In this document: positions 28,026-37,314 of the stretch, in pieces | Position numbering within the stretch: position 1 is the stretch's first letter | Layout: each line of letters opens with the position of its first letter | Assembly: GCA_021776395.1 (NCBI GenBank) | Contig: JAJFFZ010000013.1 | Location: 1 to 43,724 of the forward strand | DNA from: Hyphococcus sp. | GTDB lineage: Bacteria; Pseudomonadota; Alphaproteobacteria; Caulobacterales; Parvularculaceae | Length of the DNA: 43,724 nt | Direction of reading: 5' to 3' | The notes under the pieces: model-generated | Seen by the model: only the letters and a program-made list of their open reading frames with translations | The model's database searches: none | Told to the model about the DNA's origin: nothing | Made by a program: the position numbers and the translations under genes

Positions 28026-29609
28026 TCATGCTATTTTGAGAGAATCGTTGGGCGCGCCTTCCGTCGCCTGCAGGCATTGACGGCGGAGAATTTTTTTATC
28101 AACTTTATGGGAGGCGGTGAGCGGGAGTGGTGACTTCATCACCGTATAGCTGCGCGGCGCCTTATAATCTGCAAGATAACGCTTACAAAAATCCCTGAGC
28201 TTCACGAAGGATTTCTCGTTGAATTCAGTAGACACGATAACAACATGGACGCGTTCCCCCCACTGGGAATCCGGTAAACCAACGACAGCGCAATCTATAA
28301 CGCCCGTAAAGCGGCGAATGATTTCCTCCACCTCGGACGAATAAACATTCTCTCCCCCTGAAACGATCATATCTTTTTTGCGATCAAGAAGTGTTATGTA
28401 TCCCTTTTTATCCATGCGGCCGATATCGCCTGTATGTAACCAACCGTCCTTTAATACAGACGCTGTCAACTCCGGCCGGCGCCAATAGCCTTTCATGACG
28501 TTGGGGCCGCGCACGACGACTTCTCCTGCCTCGCCAAGCGCCGCCTCATTTCCGTTTTCCAAAACTATACGTATTTCGGTTGTTGTTGCAGCTCGCCCAA
28601 CCGTTTCCAAGCGTTGATCGGATCCGCTAATCCCGCGATGTTCTTCGTCGGTCAGGGACGTTGCAACTGGCGAGAGTTCCGTCATGCCGTATGACTGACT
28701 GAATTGACACCCCGGCAACTCCTCCATAGCGCGCCGTATGAGTGTATTCGGCATTGGGGCGCCGCCATAAGATATGTACTTCAGACTAGAAAGATCGAAA
28801 TCAAGCAAATTCGGATAATCTAATATCATTTGCAGCATTGTTGGAATGACCATCACTGATGTTGCGCGATGACGCTCTACAGTGACGCAAAAATTCTGCG
28901 GAGAAAATTTCCCCATCACGACGTGACTTGCCGCAGCGATTGTCGCAGTGAACACACGCTGTCCGGCGCCGGTGTGAAACAGCGGCGCTGCATGGAGCTG
29001 AATCGTTTTGTCCGTAGTCTTTAGATAAGGGATCGTGTTCAGGGCGTTAAATATAATATTGTGATGCGTGAGCATCACACCTTTTGGTTCGCCCGTCGCA
29101 CCGCTCGTGTAAATGATAGCCGCGATGTCGTCGCCCTGTCGATCGACAAATGGCGATGCAGCGCTCGAAGAAATTCCAGTTTCATAATCCAATGCGTCAG
29201 CTGCCCAGGCCGGAGGGACGCCATTATTTGCCCGAATATGTATAATGTCTGTGTGGGATCCGATAATTTCATGGACTTTACCTCCGTATACATCATCACT
29301 CACCACGATTTTCGGCTCGGCATGCCCTATGAGTTGCCGAAGCTCTGGGCTACTCAACCGCACATTAACGGGAACAATGACGCCACCCGCGCTCGGAGCG
29401 GCGAGGTAGACTTCAAGATAACGATAACTGGGCTCAGCAATGATCATTACACGATCATCCGGTTTCAAACCTACAGTACGAAAAAAAGCACATAAACGCT
29501 GAACACGATCACAAAAGCCCATCCATGATATCTGGTGTTCGCCATCAGCGACCGCCATCTCACTGCCTCTTAACTGTCGGGCCCGGCGTAAGGACTGCGC
29601 AATATCCAT
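28026..29609 (-). CDS. AMP-dependent acyl-CoA synthetase/ligase
   Basis: 527 aa; AIIYTSGATGEPKGVMLTH, QSYGMTELSP, GWLHTGDIGRMDKKGYITLLDRKKDMIVSGGENVYSSEVE. Confidence 0.93.
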   Translation of the reverse strand: MDIAQSLRRARQLRGSEMAVADGEHQISWMGFCDRVQRLCAFFRTVGLKPDDRVMIIAEPSYRYLEVYLAAPSAGGVIVPVNVRLSSPELRQLIGHAEPKIVVSDDVYGGKVHEIIGSHTDIIHIRANNGVPPAWAADALDYETGISSSAASPFVDRQGDDIAAIIYTSGATGEPKGVMLTHHNIIFNALNTIPYLKTTDKTIQLHAAPLFHTGAGQRVFTATIAAASHVVMGKFSPQNFCVTVERHRATSVMVIPTMLQMILDYPNLLDFDLSSLKYISYGGAPMPNTLIRRAMEELPGCQFSQSYGMTELSPVATSLTDEEHRGISGSDQRLETVGRAATTTEIRIVLENGNEAALGEAGEVVVRGPNVMKGYWRRPELTASVLKDGWLHTGDIGRMDKKGYITLLDRKKDMIVSGGENVYSSEVEEIIRRFTGVIDCAVVGLPDSQWGERVHVVIVSTEFNEKSFVKLRDFCKRYLADYKAPRSYTVMKSPLPLTASHKVDKKILRRQCLQATEGAPNDSLKIA

Positions 29610-29717
29610 CTATTTTCCTGACCAAATAGTGCTTACTACCTTCGCCTCTAACAGAACCGATGGTAAAAATGGGGCCGCCCTTTCGAACGACCCCAAGTGG
29701 CTTGCGCCAGGGAGAGG

Positions 29718-32372
29718 TTAAAAACCCATTGTCGCGCGGACATAAACCAACCGCCCGCGCGGATCGTGAACCTTCGTATCAAAACCAATATTTGTGAACA
29801 CTTGTGGAGGTGCATTATCCGTCAAGTTGATTGCACCAATAGACAGAACCGCGTTGCGTTCATCACCTACCCAATCGCTTAGATCAAAATTATATTGAAC
29901 ATCAAGCGTGGTGTGGGAACCAACTTCTGTTCCCGGGTTTTGATCGTCGTCGTAACTCGCAATATGTCGTACAAACGTATTGATTGAGTGAGCTCCAGCC
30001 GCCCAAGCAATCCCTGAGTTAAACCGCAACTGTGGCGTAGAGGTTCCGAAGTTTCGAAAATTCCTCGAACCGGCTCCATTGACCGCGCCCGCTTGCGGAT
30101 CGATCAGATCATAATTGAGAATGTAGGTTCCCTCAAAAAACGGCTGGAAAAACCCAAAGCGCGTATCAACACCATATTTGGCAGAAAAATCGAGACCATC
30201 TGTTTCGACCGAACTCGCATTCACAAAATTCGTGTTAACACGAATAATCGGTCCGTTGATCGGGTCTCCGGCGCGGATAACACGGGTCGGATCTTGTGGA
30301 AAGGCGTCGACGATCGCCTGGAAGTTCTCCTGGATGATGACGTCCGTAAAATCGAAACGCCAATAGTCCACATTGAACTCTAGTCCTTCGACAGGTTCAA
30401 ACGTTGCGCCAATATTCCATGCTTCAGATTCCTCTGGCGCCAGAGCTGAGTTGCCCACAGCCCTGACGGCGGCAAACGCGGTGCCGCCAAGAATCGGGTC
30501 GACAACTTGGTTCAACGACGTTGACGTACCCCCGACTTGAAACAATGACGGCGCCCTGAACGATGTTGAGTAAGATGCTCTCAAACTCAAATTATCGAGC
30601 GGCTGGAACAGCAATGCCACCTTTGGATCGATCGTGTCGCCAATCGCGCCGCCGTAATCTTCATAACGGACAGCAGCCTGAAGCTCCAGATTATCTAAGA
30701 TAGGCACGCTCACTTCGGCGAATATTGCATATACATCCCGGGTAAATCCAAAATCAGGATTGCCAATTAGAAAAGCGAAGGCGTCCTGGTTCGAAAATTC
30801 ATCATAGTCTTGATCCAGACTTTCATCGCGATATTGAAACCCGACAGCAACCCCTAGCGGTCCTGAAGGAAGATCGAAAATATCACCAGACGCAATCGCA
30901 TCGATTGTTGTCAGAGTTGATTTAGCGTCGATGGTTTGGCGCGCGGTGAACCCTTCAAAAACAGCCGGATCATTTGGTAAAGTTGTAAATGAGGTGGAAA
31001 ATGGGTTGAAAAACAGGCAATCGCCCTGCCCTGGAATAGCGCTCGGGTCCGTCGGGCCATTACAGCTTGGACCGCCAAATCCATTTAATGCGTCCTGAAA
31101 CTCGTTAGCAAGCGTGTCCGTCCATCTGAAGAGAAAATCATTCTCCGCACGCGTATACCCTATTTCCCAATACCAATCATTTTCAAACTCCCCGCTTAGG
31201 CCAGCTGAAAAACGCCACGTATCAGATTCCGATTCATTGCTGGTCGGACCGGTTGCACTATTACCGATCGCCCGGCCAAAAAATGAAACCGGCGCCCCAA
31301 AAACATTACCTGGGTTGTTTACGGGCACCGTCGGCAGGGTGAGTATCGGAAAGCTCGGCGAGTTTCCGCGGAACGCACGATTTCGTGCGTAGCTGAATTC
31401 TGTTTCGAACTGGATGTTATCAGCAAGGTCATAAGACCCCTGAACATAAGCCTGAAGGCGCGTCTCTTTCGGTACAAGATTAAAAAAGCTGCCGAAGTCA
31501 AACCGACAAAAACCCGCATCCCCGCTAGGCGTAGAAGCAAATATCTGCAGGAGCCCACCAAATTCCTCACAACCAGTTGGATCGATCACGGGCGTGCCAG
31601 CGGGAAAACCAGAAACACCAAAAAAAGAACCCGGATTGCCTAACGCCGAACTGTCGTCTTGCGGCCGGCTCAACCGGCGTTCGGCAGTCGTAAGGTCGCC
31701 GCGGTCGGTATAGCTCATCGCAGCAACAAGATGGCTCCTGTCTCCCTGGACGCCTATTATGCCTTGTATGCTATATTCACTTTGATCGCCTTCTCCGGTA
31801 ATCGTCTGGTAGTCTGTGGAAAGTTCAAAACCCTCAAAATTCTTACGGGTTACAAAATTGACGACACCCGCCACGGCATCCGAGCCGTAAAGCGCCGCAG
31901 CGCCATCTTTGAGAACTTCCACACGATCAACAGCGATCATGGGCATCAAAGATGCAGTATCGACGAAGCTTAGGCCATCATTCGTTGTGACCGCCGTCAA
32001 CACTTGCCGCCTGCCATTGAGCAGCACAAGCGTTGAGGCAACACCCAGCCCGCGCAAATTTATATTAGATGTACCCGTTGTGATATTCTGAGTGAAGGCG
32101 TCGATATTATTTTGAGCGCCCGTATTTATCGTCAACGTTTGCACTAGATCAGCGATACTCTTCGCACCGACAGCATTAATATCTTTCGATGCTACAGAAA
32201 CGATAGGCGACGGCGAGTTTTTTTGGGAGGCTCTTCTAATGTGCGACCCAATAACCACAATTTCATCAGTAGTATTCCCCCCTACAGACAATTCCTGGGC
32301 AGACAATGGCGAAATCGACGCCGCGCACACGCCCATCAATAAAGCGATCTTATGTTTCAATGCTGGTTGCAT
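29718..32372 (-). CDS. TonB-dependent outer-membrane receptor
   Basis: 884 aa; signal peptide, plug (GVASTLVLLNGRRQVL, DRVEVLKDGAAALYGSDAVAGVVNFVTRKNFEGFEL), C-terminal Phe. Confidence 0.94.
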   Translation of the reverse strand: MQPALKHKIALLMGVCAASISPLSAQELSVGGNTTDEIVVIGSHIRRASQKNSPSPIVSVASKDINAVGAKSIADLVQTLTINTGAQNNIDAFTQNITTGTSNINLRGLGVASTLVLLNGRRQVLTAVTTNDGLSFVDTASLMPMIAVDRVEVLKDGAAALYGSDAVAGVVNFVTRKNFEGFELSTDYQTITGEGDQSEYSIQGIIGVQGDRSHLVAAMSYTDRGDLTTAERRLSRPQDDSSALGNPGSFFGVSGFPAGTPVIDPTGCEEFGGLLQIFASTPSGDAGFCRFDFGSFFNLVPKETRLQAYVQGSYDLADNIQFETEFSYARNRAFRGNSPSFPILTLPTVPVNNPGNVFGAPVSFFGRAIGNSATGPTSNESESDTWRFSAGLSGEFENDWYWEIGYTRAENDFLFRWTDTLANEFQDALNGFGGPSCNGPTDPSAIPGQGDCLFFNPFSTSFTTLPNDPAVFEGFTARQTIDAKSTLTTIDAIASGDIFDLPSGPLGVAVGFQYRDESLDQDYDEFSNQDAFAFLIGNPDFGFTRDVYAIFAEVSVPILDNLELQAAVRYEDYGGAIGDTIDPKVALLFQPLDNLSLRASYSTSFRAPSLFQVGGTSTSLNQVVDPILGGTAFAAVRAVGNSALAPEESEAWNIGATFEPVEGLEFNVDYWRFDFTDVIIQENFQAIVDAFPQDPTRVIRAGDPINGPIIRVNTNFVNASSVETDGLDFSAKYGVDTRFGFFQPFFEGTYILNYDLIDPQAGAVNGAGSRNFRNFGTSTPQLRFNSGIAWAAGAHSINTFVRHIASYDDDQNPGTEVGSHTTLDVQYNFDLSDWVGDERNAVLSIGAINLTDNAPPQVFTNIGFDTKVHDPRGRLVYVRATMGF

Positions 32373-32574
32373 TTTTTCCTCCTAAACGACCAACTTCTTG
32401 TTCTCCCTGCGACGCTGGCCCGTGCGTAGGAACGCACCAATCACAATCAGCTAATTATTATTTTAATCACAAAACACGATTTTACGTGCAGCGAATCATT
32501 CTTACTGATCGTAAATCAACTTCTCATCCCCTCCCTGTCACGTAACTTCGCACTTGAAGTAAGCACATCGATAT

Positions 32575-34047
32575 TTAGTTTACCAATACGTCAAACCATA
32601 TTGATTTAGATTTCAAATATTTTTCAAATCCAGGACGGCCTAAGTCTTTTCCGTATCCTGATTTTTTATACCCCCCGAATGGGCTCGTCAGATCACCTTT
32701 GCGGCCCCAATCGTTAACCCATACCGTTCCGACTTCCATCCGGCGCGCCGCCCTTAGGGCATTCGCCATATTTGACGTGTGGACGGAATTTGCGAGAGCA
32801 AAGTCCTTATGGTTTACCAGTTGAATGGCTTCATCAAAATCGGAGAATGTTTGCACGGTTAACACCGGACCAAAAATTTCCCGCGCAACTGCCGGCGTCT
32901 CATCAGATACATTTCGCAATATTGTCGGCGCGTAGAAGGCTGCCCCCCTAGGTCCCTCCAAAGGCGTTCCACCTGTTATGATTTCCGCACCTTGCGCAAC
33001 GCTATCACACACGATCGAATGGATCCGATGCAATTGTTTTTCATTTATAATTGGCGGAAGATCCCCATGCTCATTCCATGTTGCTCCCGGGCGCATGGCT
33101 TGGAATGCCGCCGCTAAGCCTGCAATTACTTCATCCGCCACCGCCTCCTCAACGACAAGGCGCGTGCCTGCAAAACAAACCTGGCCGGAATTATAACAAG
33201 CCCCCTTCTTCAACAGTGAGATTAAAGCATCTTTGTTAGGCGCATCAGAGAATACGAGTTGGGCCCCCTTGCCGCCTAGCTCAAGGCTTACCGGCTTTAC
33301 GCCAGATAGCGCAGCATCCGCCGCGACCTGGGCGCCAGTCTCAACCGATCCGGTAAAGCTAACATAATCAACGTCCGGATGTTTAACTAACGCCGCACCA
33401 GTTTTGCCATCCCCATGCACGACATTAAATATCCCGGGCGGCACACCGGCTTCGATAGCGAGTTCGGCTATTTTTGTCAGAGAAAATGGCGCAAGCTCGG
33501 AAGGCTTTAAAACAACAGCATTTCCAGCTGCCAATGCAGGCGCATATTTCCAAGCGGAGAGTATCAGCGGGAAATTCCATGGCGAAATTGCCGCAACAAC
33601 ACCGTGTGGTTCATAAACCGACAAAGACAGGACATCTCCCGATGTCGGCGTCACGGCGCCATCAAGCTTGTCCGCAAACTCCGCGAAGAATTCGATACAA
33701 TCTGCGGCGACGTGAACATCACGCGCCAGCACCTCTGGATATGGCCGAGTTGATATAAGGGCCTCAAGGCAGGCAAGCTCTTCCGCCCGATCACGTATGA
33801 GAACCGACCATCGTTTGAGCGTGCGTGCGCGGCTGCGCGGATCTACGGTTGCCCATTGAGATGATCTAAATGCCGTTTTGGCTGCAGTTACCGCTCGATC
33901 AACAAGCACGTCATCGGCGCAATTCAACGGCCTCGTTATCTGTGGATCTGACGCAGAGACAACGTCGAAGGATTCCCCGCTCGCCAGGCCCACACCGCCA
34001 ACAAAATGACCCCGCGGCGTTAAAATGGATGACGGCTCGAACAGCAT
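32575..34047 (-). CDS. NAD(P)-dependent aldehyde dehydrogenase
   Basis: 490 aa; SPWNFPLILSAWKYAPALAAGN, SLELGGKGAQLVF (Glu), YNSGQVCFAGTR (catalytic Cys). Confidence 0.94.
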   Translation of the reverse strand: MLFEPSSILTPRGHFVGGVGLASGESFDVVSASDPQITRPLNCADDVLVDRAVTAAKTAFRSSQWATVDPRSRARTLKRWSVLIRDRAEELACLEALISTRPYPEVLARDVHVAADCIEFFAEFADKLDGAVTPTSGDVLSLSVYEPHGVVAAISPWNFPLILSAWKYAPALAAGNAVVLKPSELAPFSLTKIAELAIEAGVPPGIFNVVHGDGKTGAALVKHPDVDYVSFTGSVETGAQVAADAALSGVKPVSLELGGKGAQLVFSDAPNKDALISLLKKGACYNSGQVCFAGTRLVVEEAVADEVIAGLAAAFQAMRPGATWNEHGDLPPIINEKQLHRIHSIVCDSVAQGAEIITGGTPLEGPRGAAFYAPTILRNVSDETPAVAREIFGPVLTVQTFSDFDEAIQLVNHKDFALANSVHTSNMANALRAARRMEVGTVWVNDWGRKGDLTSPFGGYKKSGYGKDLGRPGFEKYLKSKSIWFDVLVN

Positions 34048-34133
34048 TTCGGATTCCGTTGTAATAAACTTATGGTGGTCAACTTACTGTTGCCACCGCA
34101 CGGAGTCAACATATAATGAAATTCTATTTCGCT

Positions 34134-34173
34134 ATGCGGTATCATGTTGCTAAATAGTTGCACTATACCGCAT
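34134..34173. promoter_or_regulatory. Candidate operator in the divergent ALDH/IclR promoter region
   Basis: Perfect 9-bp arms ATGCGGTAT (34134-34142) and ATACCGCAT (34165-34173), 22-nt spacer. Confidence 0.6.
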
Positions 34174-34246
34174 GACCCGTTAGCGAACATCCTCTAACAA
34201 TCGCAGCTCACATAGAGTGCAGGCCGTATATTCAAAGTGAGAATAA

Positions 34247-35077
34247 ATGCCAGAGATTACCGAAACGCTGCTTGAGCTACCCTCTGCCAATAGCAGCGAC
34301 AAAGATCGTCAGTTTATCATGGCCCTAGCCAGAGGACTTGAGTTACTACGCGCCTTTTCTCCTGGCGAGGGCCCTCTCGGCAACAAAGAATTGTCTGAGA
34401 GAACCGGGATTCCGAAGCCCACTGTATCGCGTATGACCTACACGCTGTCCAAGCTCGGCTATCTGGAATATATCACACGATTAGAAAAGTATCAGCTCGG
34501 TGTCGCGGTTTTGTCGTCCGGTTATTCTTATCTTCAAAACCTTGATATGCGTAATACGGCCCATCCGTTAATGCAGGCTCTGGCCGAAGAATTTGAGGTT
34601 TCCGTAGCCCTTGCAGCACGCGACCGCCTTTCCATGACATACATCGATATTGCACAAGGATCGGGCCTTGCAGCTCCACGCCTTGATATCGGATCACGTC
34701 TTTCCGTTGAATCGTCTGCTATCGGAATGGCCTTTGTGTATGCGCTACCGGCGCTAGAGCAAGATTATCTCGTCACGGCGCTTAAGGAACGTTGCCACGA
34801 CACGAAAGCGCTTAAAGAATTCGAAGATCGTCTGGCGCGGACCAAGAGCGAACTCAGCTCGCTCGGTTTCTGCGTCGTTTTTGGCAGTGTAGACCCAAAT
34901 GTCATCGCCGCAGGAACCCCTTGCTTTGCCAGCAACGGCGCCCCAAGCCTCGCCCTCAATATATCGGCGACACGATACCAGTATGACGTCGACTTTTTTT
35001 ACAACTCACTTGGCCCACGCCTTCAACAACTAAGCTCTGAGTTGAATCGACAGATGCCAGACCGGCACCGCTGGTAA
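34247..35077 (+). CDS. IclR-family transcriptional regulator
   Basis: 276 aa; ALARGLELLRAFSPGEGPLGNKELSERTGIPKPTVSRMTYTLSKLGYLEY and an IclR effector domain. Confidence 0.93.
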   Translation: MPEITETLLELPSANSSDKDRQFIMALARGLELLRAFSPGEGPLGNKELSERTGIPKPTVSRMTYTLSKLGYLEYITRLEKYQLGVAVLSSGYSYLQNLDMRNTAHPLMQALAEEFEVSVALAARDRLSMTYIDIAQGSGLAAPRLDIGSRLSVESSAIGMAFVYALPALEQDYLVTALKERCHDTKALKEFEDRLARTKSELSSLGFCVVFGSVDPNVIAAGTPCFASNGAPSLALNISATRYQYDVDFFYNSLGPRLQQLSSELNRQMPDRHRW

Positions 35078-35149
35078 CCGACTTTCAAAGAAACTATCAA
35101 GATTTCCAAAGCTCAGCACTGTGGCCCTGTTAATAATACATTATAATGC

Positions 35150-35174
35150 ATTTCGTTGTGCGAAATTCGATTTC
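35150..35174. promoter_or_regulatory. Overlapping inverted repeats upstream of the NMO-SDR-MFS-HK operon
   Basis: ATTTCG-TTGTG-CGAAAT (35150-35166) and GAAAT-TCG-ATTTC (35162-35174). Confidence 0.55.
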
Positions 35175-35298
35175 ATTTAATTGACTTTATCACTAAAATA
35201 TGTATGCTCACAATCTGGCCTTCACGCTGCATTGCTTCGCCCGCAACCAGAGTCTGGGCTCACTATTGTTTGAAGAATCATAGAGGGGCGCTAATAAA

Positions 35299-36393
35299 AT
35301 GGTCTCGGCGGGACAGAAGATAGCCCCCTACGCAGCGGAAGAAGAAAGCGTCACAAGCGGACGTCAAAGCTATTTTTCAACAAAACTGACCAGTTTGTTG
35401 GGCATTCGCCATCCTATTTTGTGCGGCGGTTTAATGTGGTTATCAGATGGGGCCTATGTCAGCGCGGTAGCCAACGCCGGCGCGATGGGCTTTATCACCC
35501 CGAGATCCTTTTCATCTCCCGATGCTTTCCGTGATGCATTGAAAGACTGCACCCTACAAGCGAACGGACAGCCCTTCGGCGTTAATCTATATGTTTCATC
35601 GCGACGTGAAGAGAATGAAAAGCTTTTGCGTTTTGCAGAGGTCGCCATCGAAGAGCATGTACGCGTTTTCGAAACGGCGGGACGCAGCCCTGTAGCTTTC
35701 CTGCCCATGTTAAAGGAAGCAAACGCCAAGGTCATCCATAAAGTCACGACGATAAAGCACGCGATAAAAGCAGAATCCATAGGCGTTGATGCGGTCGTGA
35801 TTCTAGGCGGCGAATGCGGCGGACATCCAGGCGTCAATAAACTTCCGGCAATGTTGCTCGCCGCTCTAGCGCGCCCAAAGCTTAAAATACCACTCATCGT
35901 CGGCGGCGGCATCGGATCGGGCGCGCAACTACTCGCCGCTCTGTCCCTCGGCGCCGATGGTATTTTAATGGGGTCGCGTATGCTCGTCGCCAGTGAAATT
36001 TGGGCGCACAATCATTATAAAGAACATATCGTAGAAATTAACGAAAATGGAACAAGACGCATCCTGGAAAATATGGGAAACGCCTATCAGTGCCTTAACA
36101 ACGACACCGCTCAAACAATCTCTGCACTCGAAGCGGCCGGTCATAATGATTATGAGACACTCGGCCCATATATAGGCGGGCACCTGCAGAAAAGTGCTTA
36201 CAAAACGGGTGACTTCAACAAAGGGGTCTTGTCGCTAGGGCCTGCTGCGGCGTTTGCTGACAAAATAGAGCCAGTTGAAAAAATAATCCAGCGCATCCTG
36301 CATGACGCAATGGAAGCTTACGGAGACCTGTCACAGAAAATTATATTCCAGAACGAAATGGAAGCAGGCGTTCATGCTCAAGCCTCATGCTGA
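35299..36393 (+). CDS. Nitronate monooxygenase / 2-nitropropane dioxygenase-family flavoprotein
   Basis: 364 aa; LLGIRHPILCGGLMWLSDGAYVSAVANAGAMGFITPRS; GVDAVVILGGECGGHPG; PLIVGGGIGSGAQLLAALSLGADGILMGSR. Confidence 0.88.
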   Translation: MVSAGQKIAPYAAEEESVTSGRQSYFSTKLTSLLGIRHPILCGGLMWLSDGAYVSAVANAGAMGFITPRSFSSPDAFRDALKDCTLQANGQPFGVNLYVSSRREENEKLLRFAEVAIEEHVRVFETAGRSPVAFLPMLKEANAKVIHKVTTIKHAIKAESIGVDAVVILGGECGGHPGVNKLPAMLLAALARPKLKIPLIVGGGIGSGAQLLAALSLGADGILMGSRMLVASEIWAHNHYKEHIVEINENGTRRILENMGNAYQCLNNDTAQTISALEAAGHNDYETLGPYIGGHLQKSAYKTGDFNKGVLSLGPAAAFADKIEPVEKIIQRILHDAMEAYGDLSQKIIFQNEMEAGVHAQASC

Positions 36394-36487
36394 CATAATT
36401 CGTATGACGCGCAGATATATAAATCTGATCGGATCAAATATGCAGAGCGTGAATACAGAAACACCATAGCGTTTAAGAGGAAATATC

Positions 36488-37240
36488 GTGCTTGAAGGAA
36501 AAATAGTAGTCGTAACAGGGGGCGCTAAAGGCATCGGGAAAGCCATGACGCGGGCATTTGCTGAACGCGGCGCCAAACTTGTTATACAAGACTTACTACA
36601 CCCAACTGACGCTGTGAATGAACTTAAATCTGCCGGGCATGAAGCGGTTGGCGTCGACGGAGATATTTCTGAACAAAAAGACGTTCTCCGAATGATAGAT
36701 GTAGCCCAGGATGCATTTGGCACTGTAGATATCTTGGTGAACAACGCGGGAATTTTCTCCTCCCTTACGCCGACTCCGATTTGTGAAATCAACTTAGACG
36801 ATTGGGACCGGATCATGGCGGTCAATGCTCGCGGCGTGTTCTTGTCATGCCAGTCTGCTGTTCCAATCATGCGAAAACGCGGCAGCGGACGCATCATTAA
36901 TATTGCATCCAACACACCGTTAACAGGAATTCCAAATTTTGCGCACTACGTTGCAAGCAAAGGCGCGGTTATCGCGTTTACACGAGCACTCGCGCGTGAG
37001 TTGGGTGCAGACAACATTTTAGTCAACGCAATTGCGCCGGGATACACGTTAAGCGACGGCGTGCGTGAAAACGCAGAACAAATGAGCAAGCTCCGAGAAG
37101 GGGCAAACTCTAAGCGGGCAATCAAGCGTGACCAGACGCCAAATGACATTATCGGCACCGCACTCTTTCTGGCTGGGCCGGACTCAGCATTCATGACCGG
37201 ACAAACTTTGTGTGTAGATGGCGGAACATACATGCTTTGA
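36488..37240 (+). CDS. Short-chain dehydrogenase/reductase (SDR)
   Basis: 250 aa; VVTGGAKGIGKAM (TGxxxGxG), NNAG, catalytic YVASK, C-terminal FMTGQTLCVDGGTYML. Confidence 0.94.
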   Translation: MLEGKIVVVTGGAKGIGKAMTRAFAERGAKLVIQDLLHPTDAVNELKSAGHEAVGVDGDISEQKDVLRMIDVAQDAFGTVDILVNNAGIFSSLTPTPICEINLDDWDRIMAVNARGVFLSCQSAVPIMRKRGSGRIINIASNTPLTGIPNFAHYVASKGAVIAFTRALARELGADNILVNAIAPGYTLSDGVRENAEQMSKLREGANSKRAIKRDQTPNDIIGTALFLAGPDSAFMTGQTLCVDGGTYML

Positions 37241-37314
37241 CGGTATCAATCAAAAACGCGGAATTTATCCAAATTGTCGCCACCTTTCAAATAAGACGCT
37301 CTCATTAATACGGG

